Shown here one piece after another: positions 12,201-30,259 of a stretch of DNA of 64,000 nucleotides. The position numbers were made by a program, and so were the translations under genes. Below the pieces are notes generated by a model that was given only the letters and a program-made list of their open reading frames with translations, did not search any database and was not told the DNA's origin. Location of the stretch: assembly GCA_030248295.1 (NCBI GenBank), contig JASANH010000626.1, positions 1,612,001 through 1,676,000 on the forward strand, read 5' to 3'. How positions within the stretch are numbered: position 1 is the stretch's first letter; each line of letters starts with the position of its first letter. This stretch comes from Mesodorylaimus sp. YZB2_4. Taxonomy: Eukaryota > Nematoda > Enoplea > Dorylaimida > Dorylaimidae.

Positions 12201-14314
12201 CGCATGCCCAACTGGATTCGTCGATGGCAATCCGTCCATACCGGGACGCATCTGCGCTGCGCGTAGTTGCGGTCTGTGCAATGGGCATGGTGACTGCTCT
12301 CAGGATGACGGAAGTCAAGAAGTCAAGTGCCGGTAAGACCTATTGCAGTCCATTGCATGTCTGCTCATATATACTGTATATGGTGGGTGCTTCTTTGCAG
12401 ATGCCATCAATGGTACACTGGTCAGTTCTGCGATAGGGACATCCGAGTCGTGTTGGTCATCCTGTTCGCCATCATCTTCTTGCTCTTGACCCTGTGCTGC
12501 CTGTTGTACTTCTGCTTGAAGTGCCGATGCGTGAAAGGACGCGGTCTTTGGTACCGTGAGCCTCTGTTCACATACCGTAAAACTCAGTGGCCTTGGACGA
12601 CACTGGCTGCTAGCTCAAGCAGCGAAAGCGGTGAAGGCTTCAGCGCCATGTCAACATCAGCTTTTGGAAAGGGATCGGACTACTATCCAGATTTGGCTAT
12701 TCCTAGAGCTAAATTGAAGGTAAGCATGCCTGACTGCCCCACCACCCTTTTGCGTAATATCACAATGTATTTTTAGGGCAGACAACAAGACGACCACAGC
12801 TCATCCCAATCGGAACGAGTCCACATCGAGCAAAGCAAGCTGACAAGTTATTTGGAGACCGAGTCTGCCGATTCAGCTGCTATCAAGATCCCTCGTGTCA
12901 AATTGAGTCGTGCCAGCAGCATCGAGCGCGAAGGCAGTGAGAGCGTCATCTTCTCCGATGTGCACGCTCGTATGCCAGCCACTGGCCAGTCGCTGAAGGC
13001 CAGCCATTATTCTTTGTCTGACACTGCCAGCGAAACTGGCTCGTCGGGTTCGTCGTCCTCTGGCTCTTCTGATTACACGCTGAGGGAAGAAATCGAGCGC
13101 CGTGTGATCACCGATGTCAAGACCGTCCATACCAGCAAGACTGTGACGGCCGAAGTACACAACAACGCGACCGCTGAGTTCCATGTTTATCCGCCGGTAG
13201 AGTCGAATAGGGTACGTGAACAGGAAATCTGCAAAATTGGAAGAAATGTAAGCCTGCTAGTTTTAGGCTACTCGCACTATCTACGAAGCCTTAAATGGCC
13301 TGAAGCGTTTTGCCGGAAGCGTGACTGGAGGCAACAAGAAGGAACGCAAGCGGTTGTCGGTCTTGCAGTCCAACTCGTCCGCTGCTGCCGGCGGCCACAG
13401 CAGTTCTACCCGCGAGGTAAGTTCTGATGCCGTACTAGGCGGCCACAGGAATTACGATTTACCTTACAATGCGTTTCAGGCGGACGAAGAAATGCGCGAT
13501 TGCAAAGAAATCTATGTGTCGTCCAGATTCCCCGGTGTGCCATATCAAAACAAAGCGGCTGCTTCGGTGCGTCACTTTAACCTCGTGCTTTATTCCTCAA
13601 ATAACTTGCATCTTCTTGAAGGAACGCGATCGTGGTCAGAGCGTGACCGAAGTGAGCGTTGCGGGCATTCAAGGCCACGGTTCGGAGTGGGGAGCAGTGG
13701 AGACGGGGACAGTGTTCAGCCAGCCGCGTGCCTTATCTGAATATACCGTAAGTATATCTGTCCTTGCCACAACAGGGCCAAGCTATTGGTGAACATACTT
13801 TAGGAACATGGGGACTTGGAAAGTATCAGTGAAGAAACCCGATCGACGGGCTCCACGTATGAGGATGCTGGACAAGTAAGCCACGTTATTATTGTGCCAT
13901 TGTCATCCGCTCTAGATGATCGCCGATGACGGGCTGACTTTACTGCGCCAAAAAGGCTGGCAGCCCATCCCAAGTGGAATAGCACAACTAATAGAACCAA
14001 TCATTATTCTTCTGCGCGCAGGCTCCCGCAGGACGTTGTACTGCTCTTTGCGCCCTGATAGGCGTTTTGACATCTGCAGTTGATATACCAGCCAGCAGGC
14101 AGCGCTGACAAAAGTGTCTTGCCCACCTGACGATGAGATGCTGTAATCAGATCTGGTAATTGACTAGCCTCCGTTTTAGGGAGTGTACGACAAGAAAGTA
14201 TTGGTAACAAGCAGTCGGGAGTATGCACCAGCCGAGACGGGTCGTGGAGGTACGGAGAAATACAAGACAGAAGTGTCCACAAAGACGGTGAAACACGATG
14301 TTAATCACTACTAG
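282..14314 (+). CDS. mua-3: MUA-3-like transmembrane receptor (EGF/vWA/SEA), 3' part
   Basis: This is a giant type I membrane protein. By family knowledge, nematode MUA-3 and its relative MUP-4 link apical cuticle to intermediate filaments in epidermal hemidesmosomes and so hold muscle to the cuticle. I join 56 exons into 9725 nt: two bases of an earlier codon, then 3240 codons and TAG. By my count it carries about 47 EGF modules: 12 before a vWA domain, 29 between it and the first SEA-like domain, one between the two SEA-like domains, and five before the membrane segment. A Ser-rich cytoplasmic tail follows. Most modules have the motif DxDECxxxxxxDCDPNAxC, GFxDxSPDP and PGRxC. Exons up to the vWA: 282-431, 932-1081, 1149-1301, 1364-1516, 1578-1727, 2044-2150, 2210-2486, 2548-3024, 3080-3223, 3336-3998. 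MUP-4 is the main alternative name. The long EGF stretch after the vWA favours MUA-3. Confidence 0.85.
3336..3998 (+). other. vWA domain exon of the mua-3-like gene
   Basis: This large exon first completes an EGF module and then encodes one von Willebrand factor A domain. The metal-ion-dependent adhesion site looks intact: DGSGS in the first strand (about 3470-3484), the TGLTRTG loop threonine, and ITDGRS near 3788. An intact MIDAS suggests divalent-cation-dependent ligand binding outside the cell. At 663 nt it is the longest exon of the gene. Confidence 0.9.
4062..10158 (+). other. post-vWA EGF array of the mua-3-like gene (33 exons)
   Basis: About 28 EGF modules lie here; one more opens the following exon. 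Exons: 4062-4226, 4282-4413, 4467-4628, 4686-4826, 4885-5031, 5086-5244, 5308-5373, 5430-5510, 5565-5723, 5784-5936, 5992-6056, 6111-6180, 6237-6316, 6372-6423, 6489-6524, 6585-6740, 6798-6926, 6985-7158, 7215-7583, 7640-7723, 7777-7908, 7976-8140, 8197-8261, 8319-8403, 8471-8608, 8671-8776, 8831-8895, 8952-9092, 9160-9339, 9398-9547, 9603-9811, 9875-9956, 10012-10158. Many modules are whole phase-1 exons near 150 nt. Others are cut by extra introns, one leaving an exon of only 36 nt (6489-6524). Nearly all introns here are 50-70 nt. Confidence 0.85.
10218..11651 (+). other. two SEA-like domains with flanking EGF modules, mua-3-like gene
   Basis: Exons 10218-10513, 10571-10823, 10880-11014, 11071-11198 and 11258-11651. 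Two copies of one module occur, one over 10390-10823 and the other over 11071-11520. Both have a hydrophobic opening strand followed by RRN, a stretch ending in FxKG, and the shared tract NxSWxxGxMFNFT then CxxTNYSxGGTELFI. This fits the paired SEA domains of MUA-3/MUP-4. I see no clear G-SVVV autoproteolysis motif, so whether they self-cleave is open. A short Cys-rich module separates them and an EGF module follows the second. Confidence 0.75.
11807..14314 (+). other. membrane-proximal EGFs, transmembrane segment and cytoplasmic tail, mua-3-like gene
   Basis: Exons 11807-12332, 12401-12719, 12777-13211, 13267-13416, 13480-13566, 13622-13747, 13804-13875 and 14180-14314. Four last EGF-like modules end at the Cys pair near 12430. 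A hydrophobic segment rich in L, I, F and C (about 12448-12522) follows, then a Cys/Lys/Arg stop-transfer stretch. The tail of about 450 residues is Ser/Thr-rich, with a [11 protein letters not shown] run and repeated short KTV motifs ([19 protein letters not shown]). Known MUA-3 tails are described as filaggrin-like and bind the intermediate-filament side. The tail exons end at TAG 14312-14314. Confidence 0.85.
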
Positions 14315-14626
14315 AATCGGGCTGATAAATATTGCTTGACCTGATAAGCCCAGCCTGCTAATCAGATCTTCTCGATTAACAATTTTTTGAATCCCAAATC
14401 GAACTGCCCAGTGTTTGCTAATAGTCCGTACTTGTACATATCGTGCATTATGTTATCATTTTTATCAGTAACCCATAGGACTTTTAAACTGTCTTTTTAA
14501 ACGCCTCTTTTGCACATTAAGACGGTGCTAGGAGTGTTCGGCGCACCACGCCGTGTCGATGGATTGATTTGTGTGCACATATGATGGTATTTGTTGATGT
14601 TTCGTCTATGCACAGTTTAGCTTCCT

Positions 14627-14632
14627 AATAAA
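14627..14632 (+). terminator. AATAAA polyadenylation signal of the mua-3-like gene
   Basis: A canonical AATAAA lies 313 bases after the stop codon. It is the first such hexamer downstream on this strand, giving a 3' UTR of about 330 nt. Confidence 0.7.
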
Positions 14633-14779
14633 GCAAGCAATCATGACTGGTCATTCGGGACAATTCCCAGCTATTATTTGACGAGTGTGCAACCGGTAGC
14701 CCTCTCTGATACAGAGCTGTACACTGTGCTTTCTAGGAAGTTCGATTCGGGAAACGCGGGACTTATACGGCATACTTGC

Positions 14780-14848
14780 GTTGAAAGGTCTTGTGGTGAA
14801 GTGTGCTGTATAATCCAAGAGTGCGGGTTCGATTCCCGTCTGGCTCAA
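14780..14848 (+). repeat. tRNA-like fragment, probably a decayed tRNA-derived element
   Basis: A T-arm-like stretch GCGGGTTCGATTCCCGT matches box B of RNA polymerase III promoters. It is preceded about 45 nt upstream by a weak box-A-like TCTTGTGGTGAAG. The 3' acceptor-like CTGGCTC has no matching GAGCCAG at the expected 5' end, so an intact tRNA cannot be folded. A tRNA pseudogene or a SINE head is likely. Confidence 0.35.
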
Positions 14849-15241
14849 GTTTGTGCATGCATCTTGATTGCTGATTCGAACAGTCAGCTTTTCCATCCAA
14901 ACTTACCCTGCGATGGGTGAGCCCCAGCCCGACCCCAGACGTAGCATGAAGGGGCCATGAAGCAGCCTTATTGTCAGTTTGACACACAGTTTGTCAGTTG
15001 AGTCAGTTTGGCAGGCTAACGATAAGCAGCCATAAACTGGGCATTGTAACGAGTTCATAACAGCTAAATGGCAATAAGGCCATGTCACGGATTCAGAGCC
15101 TCTACTAGTGGCCCAAACAGGCGAACCTATGTCTTGCTGGTGGAGATGTCTGCATCAAGGCGGGAACGGTAATGGCACAGTATGGAGCGGGAAAGAGTTG
15201 TCGTCGTCCATGATTTTGTTTCGTTTTATTCATCGTTTTAG

Positions 15242-17363
15242 GATAAGAAGGCATTTTTCGTGCATGAAATGGTTGATTGTATTCCAGATAAGAAGATGGA
15301 GGTGCCCAACCTGACCGTATACGCTTGCATTGGTAAGGTCCCTTTCCGGCCCAGTTTATATTCTCAAACCACATCACTTTTAGGAAAAGCGTGCGGGAGT
15401 TTCGCGAATGTGTATTTAGCGAAGAGAGCAAATGGCAAACCGCTGGCAGTTCGAGTATGCCCATTGGAGTGCCAAGAAATTCACTTGTCCACATTACTGG
15501 TAAGTCAAAGGACTAGCTTCATGTTGAGCCCCCTTGTGGGTCTGGCAGCTGTTCGTTTGTTGGATTACAATCGTAAGGGACCCTGCCATGTGGAACTGCA
15601 AGAAACTATAAATGATGTTTCAGAACGAAATTACTACACTGCGATCGCTGCGACATCCTCACATAATTTGCCTGGAAGAAATTATCGTGAATGGCGAGTA
15701 CCTGTGCATGCTCTGGCCACTCATGGATTTCGGTGAGTCAAACGCTTTTTAGCTTATTATACAGTTTTGAATTTTCCATTGTTCGGTTTTCCATGCCCTT
15801 GGACCCTCGTGCTGTTGAAGCAGTGGAGTGGTCAGTGTGGTACGGCGTCAGCCTGCCAATCGGGAGCTCCTAGGTTTAAAGTCCAGCCCCTTACTGTATT
15901 TCTTCTCCGTGAGTTGACAAACTGACCGCGAGTCGTGCACACTAGCCATCATTATCAACCTAGCAGTTGGAAAGCTTGAAAAAGCAAGTAGTTCAAAGGG
16001 ATCCCTTTGATAGGGAAAGTGAACAGCTTCGTCTGCTTTGAGCCTGATAGGGGTTTGGTAAAGTGCAAAAGTAGCTTTTGCTTCAGCTAGCAGAGCTCTG
16101 CTCCTAAAATTTGCTCCGCTTTCAGGTTCAGTGAACGATCTTATCCATGCCCGATTCATGTTCGGCCTGCCAGAGGCGGCTATTGCTGTTATTCTTTACG
16201 ACATACTGAAGGCCGTCGATTACGTCCACAGCCGGGATATAATTCATAGGTAACAAACCCTTCGTCCTACTTTTTTGAGCTTTTTGACATTCGTCCATGT
16301 TCCAGAGGTATTCGCTGCAGCCACATTCTTCTCGCCTCAGATGGGCGGGCAATTTTGAGCGGCTTTCGGAGTGCCATTAGCGTCGTGCAAGATGGAAGAC
16401 GAGTGACCACGGTGCACGAATTTCGGCCCTACTTCAAGTCTAACCTTTTATGGCTCGCACCTGAAGTCTTGCAACAGGCAAGTCGCCATTTCCGTTCGAT
16501 TTTACAATTCTTTGACATTTTCAGAAAAAACTTTATAGAACCTGTCTGGCTACGGATCAAAGTCGGACATCTATAGCATTGGCATATCATCTTGCGAAAT
16601 GGCCAATGGGTTCCCTCCGTTCTCTGACATGGCTCACATGCAGGTGTGGGGGAGCACACGTGTGTCTGTTAGGGTTTTGTGACTTGCCCTTCTTCGTAGA
16701 TGCTTTTCGAGAAACTCAGAGGGACGACGCCGAGGTTGCTGGACGCCACGACGCTGGTTGGAGAAGATATGCCCAAATCAAGTCACGGTTTGTTTTGTAT
16801 GCTTTTATAACCCATCTCAACTTAATATTTGTTTCAGTTGATGGTGCTGGCGAAGGTGTGGCCAATGAGCAGAAGGATCGGAGATTCAGTCCTCACTTGC
16901 ATAATTTCACTGAACTGTGCTTACGAGCAAATCCAGCCGAAAGGTAAGAAATCTATTTGAGACCTGTTTTAAGCATTTTGTTGGGTGCTTTAATCTTTTG
17001 ATGTACATCGTTTACAATGCGCACGCATCCGCATACCGTCGACTGTCGAAACTCAATTTCTTTACAGTAGTCCCCTTTCTTTCAGACCGAGCGCGATCGA
17101 ACTGTTGAGCCACCCGTTTTTCAAACACGCGAGACGACATCATCGATCTTCGTTTCGTGATTTGTTTCATCCAATCCGACCTTTATCTACGCCCACAACT
17201 CCCGCTGGTATGCTAATAAGCAAGCCCTCTCTGTTTCCCTTCAATACACAATTCCTTTTTAGGAAGTGCTTGTGAATCCGATCGCCCCTCGCTTCCAAGC
17301 CACGACCAGGAAGCTTCTTCATCGGCCTGTGGTTCGACCAGTGTCGATTGGCAATTCGAGTGA
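15242..17363 (+). CDS. strd-1: STRAD-family pseudokinase
   Basis: By family knowledge STRAD binds LKB1 (PAR-4) and MO25 and allosterically activates LKB1; it acts in polarity and energy signalling. Ten exons: 15242-15332, 15384-15499, 15624-15732, 16126-16249, 16306-16477, 16539-16643, 16700-16787, 16838-16943, 17086-17207, 17263-17363 (1134 nt, 377 codons plus TGA). Pseudokinase marks are visible: AVRV in strand beta-3 (Arg for the catalytic Lys), IIHRGIR in place of HRD, and LSGFR in place of DFG. PEVLQQ, SDIYSIG and the ANGFPPF stretch match STRAD closely. The protein ends in DWQFE, close to the C-terminal WEF motif that contacts MO25. The N-terminus is uncertain: an in-frame stop precedes 15242, so either an upstream exon exists or translation starts at ATG 15260 (371 aa). 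One intron (16478-16538) appears to use a GC donor. Confidence 0.85.
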
Positions 17364-17498
17364 GCTCGAATTGTTCCTCAAGCCTGTGTATGTAATGTAC
17401 GAACTATACCTATATACAGTATACATATTTTGCGAAAGTTCTGGAAAGTCGACTGCAACAGATCGAAGCTAGACCAGTTAGAATTATTGAAGTGTGTC

Positions 17499-17504
17499 AA
17501 TAAA
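17499..17504 (+). terminator. AATAAA polyadenylation signal of the STRAD gene
   Basis: AATAAA lies 136 bases after the TGA stop, in the region between two convergent genes. Confidence 0.65.
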
Positions 17505-18664
17505 GGTTAGGCAGTTAGCATTCAAAATCGAAATCACAAGTCAAAATCTGACAGTGAAGAGCATAAGTAGGTTTGAGGCTGTCCTCAAAAATCAGGCAAT
17601 TGACTTTACGAACAGTTGCAATTAAATGACTCATGTTTTTTCTGATAAGACTATAGAGCTAGTCCAGAACTGACTGTATGACCAACACAAGGTCTTTCTA
17701 ATCAGGTAGCTTCCACTCACGCTCAACCACATAGTCGCCTTGGATCATTCGACGATCGAAGGTCTCACTTCGCTTCTCAAAATAGACCTGACCATACAAC
17801 CTAGCATTCAAGCACTTCAGGCTCGATCTCGTCCCACACAGCCCAGTCAGGAGCACGAAACTGTCTAGACGGAACAACAAACTTTTTTCAATCCAAGACC
17901 AGACAGGCTGCTCGATAATCACAAAATAAGGAAAAGACCAGGTCGATGGACTCCACAGACGTGGTGGCCAGGCCTGGCCGAATATATTATTTGGTAATTG
18001 CATCACACATCATTTTCTTGAATGACTGACCAGAGCTCGCATGAAGTTGCACTGGACTACTCTTGAGCACTAGCCGATGTAGTACTGATATTTCTCCTCT
18101 GATTCTTTTCTGGCGTTTCGAGCCAAAATGCTAGAACTTGCATCCGATTGATTCCGAGAAGCTGTACCAGAGGGCTTTGGACAACGGGCGGCAATTATAG
18201 GTTTACGCCTGTGATTTGCCTAAGATCTGAGGCAATTCGAATAAGCTCGACAAGACTGCGACTCCGTTAAAATTTTTTTGCAAAAAATTCCATAGTCAAA
18301 TACAGAAGACAATGTGTGAGTTATTGAAAAGGGAATGTTAATACAGAATGTTAACAAGAGGGTTATGAAATGGAAATAACTAATTAAATCTAAGTTGGGT
18401 TAGTACAGAAACCCATCACCGCAAACACGCCCAACCGGAGAAGGCGGCGAGCAAAAAAGAATGCGCAGCACCTGACATAGAAAACGGTCAAAATTGGAAT
18501 TACACAGACTTCAATTTCGTTCGTTGTAAAAAATGTAAGGCAAGCCATAAATTCGTTTGTGTCCTGTTTAATGATTGCGTCATAAAATCTTCACCCGCTA
18601 AATATCTCACAGCTCCACCAGTGCCTCGTGCAAGGCCAACCAAATTCCGAAATTCCCAACTAAG
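17505..18664. other. intergenic DNA between convergent STRAD and formin genes
   Basis: It includes the 3' UTRs of both neighbours. A minus-strand open frame of 102 codons (17698-18006) shows no recognisable domain and has no partner exons that I could join. It is not called a gene. Confidence 0.5.
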
Positions 18665-26497
<7,833 letters not shown>

Positions 26498-29400
26498 TTT
26501 GTCTAGCTGAAAGCACGCTTCATTCAAAAAACGAACTAAAAAGCTTGCCTACCTAACTTACAAAAGACTTGCCACCTGGTTTTTCTTTCCACGCCATCTC
26601 GGTTTAGCGCCAAGGCTTCCTAAAAGAAGCGCTCATTAGAAGCACATAGCCATATTTAGCCAGAAGTGTAGGCAGGGTTCTTCGGGAGGACACAATTCAT
26701 CGTAGGTAATTAGGTATGTATTAAAAGTCACGATGGGCCCGCCGTAAACGAGTCAAGCGCGTTCATTCGAATCATCGCAGATGTTAGGTGGCTTCCAGCT
26801 GAGAATCCATTAGCTAACAAAATCCTCCTCACAATAGAACTGGTTCTCGCGAACCGTTACCATTTCAACGCGACTTTCCAAAACTGCGAAAGAAAGAGAA
26901 GTTTACTACCTACTAGACTTGTATACAGTATGCCGATGGGGCGGGTGACACTCAGGACGCAGCGAGGTAAGCAGGTAAGCGCGGGAGTTTTAAAAAAGAC
27001 CATGGGATAGTGGACGTGGACGCAGTGGAATACGGCACAAGTAAGCAGCTCGACATAAGAAAGTTGTAGCTGTGGAAGAGGTAGTTGACGAGGTGGAGTA
27101 TGTGCCGGGTACTACACAAGTGCTTTCTCCACCACACAGCACAGGAGCAACAGCAAGGACACAACCGTCCTGGACGGTCCAACTCCATGGTTGTAAGTGA
27201 AGACGAAAAGACACCTCGGCCATCCCGCCATGCGTATAATATAAACCAGATTATCCTGTCCTGTCTTATCGTCAGAGCAGAAGGAAACTAGATAGAAAAA
27301 GGGCAAAATTTCCTTGGGCCGTTTGGAAACCAAGCCATGCAGATGCAGAGAAATAACTGGAATGGCAGACTGGTATAATCGCGAGTACGTCTTCGCGACA
27401 AAGTAAGCTGTAGCTGACACCGCTGTCTTGTCACCAGCAGAGTTTGTGTCGCCCGCGTAGATCTCATGTGGTGTAGTGTGCGCTACTGTACAGATTGCTC
27501 GCCAGGGCTGCGGTCAGAGCAGGCGATCCGGGTGGAGTATGAGAAGACCGTAATATACCTATTGTAGAGCACGTCTAATGCGGTTGGTCTCAAGATTACT
27601 CTTCTCCATACGCGGTCACGTCAGGCAGCAACGTGACAGTCTTATTGTATGAAGTGAAACCACGGGATAGTGACAGGTGAATGAAGTTATTTGACGGGTG
27701 ATAACGATCGTTGCTGCTCCTCGTGGCAACTTCGATACAAACGCATCAGTGGTCCCGCCCAAAATGCTTCCAGCGTTCTCGTACCCCACGTGTGTAACCC
27801 TAGTCTTAACGTCTCTCGTGATTGTGTATCTCCTGGCCAAAGCCATCGACTGTCCCACCTGGCCGACGAGTGATACGGGATTTCTGGGGAAACTTGGCGA
27901 GTCCTGCCTGGCACTACATGTAACGTAATAATCATATGCTGATAAAACAAACCGACAGTCCTCGTTCTTGTTCCTCGTACAACCAGCCATGCTGAAGGCT
28001 GTAATAATAGGCCAAATCACGACTTCCAGAAATCTTACCCGCCGCTGAACATTTTCTTTAACTGATTGCAATAACACACTGTACAAAATAATGCCCGCCG
28101 AGATAAAAATTGTTTATTGGAAGGAGGAGAGTTGGCTCGACTTCGAGACGCAAAGTATTTCAAATCGATGCTGGCTTGCTGATGCAAAGCGCATTACGTT
28201 GTGGTATGATATCCACAAATGCAGGCGGGGTGCCGCTGTTGGTGGGGGTAATGCTTTTTCGAGCCATGTCACCAACCCCCTGGAATAGTCTGCGTCATGT
28301 ATTTGACTCATTCTCTTTTGTTCTTTGACAGATATGTGATATCAATGTGTTCTAGGGTGTGCAGGCATGAGAGCAGTATACCTATTTGGTACTAATCTCT
28401 TTTCGGCCAGGTGGGACAGTCGGTGACCAGCTACATTCGGTCAGGCGAGATAGAATCTCTCCCATCTGGCTCGACGGATGGACGGACCTCTAATCACAAT
28501 GCCAGAAAAAAGTCAGATGAAATGTCATGTCATGCAATGTGCTCGTGCTTAGTTTGCTTCTTCTTGTAGTTCAAGTGGACCGTTCGTTGCTGGCTGATGT
28601 TTGATCTTAGGTGGTAATCGGAATGGCGGAAAGGCGAGAAAAATGGAGCCAGATTTTTCTGATGGGACGCAAAAGTGCAGAGACCCCGTTTCGTAAAAGC
28701 CAAGCCAAGAGCAACTCAGGTCAGCTTAGGACAAAATGCAGACTGACGCCTCGTCGTTTTATTTTAGCATAGGCTCACTTACGATTAGCGAGTCGCCCTG
28801 ATCAGCAGTTGACCGGGTCCTCGAACTTGCCGAGCACGAATACACGCATGGTGAACCTACATAGTCTTAACTCGATGGCTTGTCCTGACTTACTCAACGG
28901 GGCCCAGATCATTTCGCAAGCTCGGAAGGTGGAACTCACGATTAAATTAAGCACCAACCTTCGTAAATGATTCTCGATGGGACGACCAATTCTTTATTGT
29001 TGCCTCATTGTAGCGAGGCCGACTGTCTTTGAAGATCGGTTTGTTGAAGATGGCGAGCGGGACCATCTGGAGTCATGATGAGGTGTATTTGCATTCGCCT
29101 GCTCTGCTTGTTGCTCGGCTGGAGGTCGTGAAGTTGTGACCGGCCAATTGTTTCGAACTTCAATGATCACACTCCCCTGGTTGGGCAGACACACTATTTC
29201 GCGTGGCATACACTCCGCCCTTACCGTTTTGGAGAAGTCAGAGCAAGCGCAAGACGGGGTCGCAGCAAAAAGTAAGCCCTCCCTGACGCCGAATGGAGAA
29301 CAGCACGCAGGGTGCGTTGTTCAGGGTGTAGAGGCTCGACTGGCAATCGATACTCTGCACGGAGCCGGCAGCTGGGAGCGTCACCCGTCAGGGTGACATT

Positions 29401-29700
29401 TCAGCCATGTACTAGGTCGGAGGACTTAGTAGGCTGCCCTGGGTTTTTGGCGTGGTGCAAAAGCTCCACCGGTCACTCCCTCCAGTAATACGGACCCAGT
29501 CGTATTACAAGGGGTGTCGGACAGGTTTAGACACCCTTTTAGAGAGGGCCTTTTCCCCGCGGTGACATGTTTGTTTCTTAAAAATTTTTGTGGGTTGGGC
29601 CCCGCACCGCCACAGTTCCCCACGGGACTTCGAACCCGTTTTGCCTATAGCCGGCCAGCAGTCATGATATGATAAGAGGCCGTGAGGTGACCAGCTCTAA
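26498..29700. other. intergenic DNA upstream of the formin, no supported gene
   Basis: A TTTCAG acceptor at about 26507-26512 just before the formin ATG marks the probable 5' end of its mRNA body. Beyond it the longest open frame is 156 codons on the minus strand (27616-28086). It has no domain I recognise and overlaps plus-strand frames of similar length, so no gene is called. Confidence 0.5.
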
Positions 29701-30050
29701 CGGCAGCGTCCCTCTGCGCGTCTCCACTTAGAGCACCTCCACGCGAGGGCATCCTGGACTGGACACCGACTTCCCCGGAAGATTGTCGGGTGGGCTTTAT
29801 ACCCTGTCGGTGTTCGACAGCCGAGACTGTCTCCTCGTTTGGCTTCCGTCTCTCCACTCGGAGCGCCTCTAGGGTACCGGGTGAGCCACCCACGGCCTGG
29901 AATGCAAGGTCAGCGAGGCTTTATGGTTCGCAAACCAACCTCCATCATCAGGGATCGAGCCCGGGACAAGTCCAGTCACTCGCTCCCAAGCAATACGGAG
30001 AGACGAATGCCAAACCGCTGCATCACCGCGGCCGCGGTGACATCCTTTCG
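29701..30050 (-). repeat. dispersed repeat family A, copy 1
   Basis: About 350 bp that matches the reverse complement of 34300-34625 over its whole length with scattered substitutions. Shared blocks include CACCTCCACGCGAGGGCATC, TCTCCACTCGGAGC versus CCTCCACTCGGAGC, TTTATGGTTCGCAAA and GGGATCGAGCCCGGGAC. The last block resembles a polymerase III box B. No coding capacity is seen. A non-autonomous SINE-like element is the likely identity; exact ends are approximate. Confidence 0.7.
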
Positions 30051-30259
30051 TATCAGCTCTGTCACGTCGTTCTACAGTATGTTAGCAGTTCTGGCTGCTG
30101 TGCGTCCTTTGCATGACTCTGCAGACCCTAACTGGTTCTGCGCAGCGACATTGCCTTCCCGGGCTTTCTACTGGCCTGAACTTCATTAGAGCAACCATAA
30201 TCGATGACACAAGTTCACATGCATACAGCGCATAACGACAAGCAAAGCATCGCACAACA

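Larger units (their letters stand above)
14315..15241. other. 3' UTR and intergenic DNA
   Basis: It holds the 3' UTR of the mua-3-like gene to about 14650, then unassigned sequence. A tRNA-like 3' half with a box-B match lies at about 14826-14847. An unidentified first exon of the STRAD gene may lie before 15241: the ATG at 15129 with a donor at 15169 does not join in frame, so it is not used. Confidence 0.5.

Noticed and set aside
14780..14848. Functional tRNA gene
   Set aside because: Box B and the T arm are good, but no 5' acceptor strand pairs with CTGGCTC and the D and anticodon arms do not fold.
15129..15168. ATG with a GTAATG donor as first exon of the STRAD gene
   Set aside because: It ends in phase 1, and joining it to 15242 gives an immediate TAA.
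16525..16538. Acceptor TTTTCAG at 16518-16524 for the STRAD exon
   Set aside because: It gives KNFIEP in the wrong frame; the later CTTTATAG acceptor preserves [13 protein letters not shown], which matches STRAD.
17698..18006. 102-codon minus-strand open frame between STRAD and the formin
   Set aside because: It has no recognisable domain, no partner exons and no support beyond the open frame itself.
27616..28086. 156-codon minus-strand open frame
   Set aside because: Overlapping plus-strand frames of similar quality exist and no family is recognisable. It is plausible as chance in a 3.7-kb gap, but I could not exclude a lineage-specific gene.
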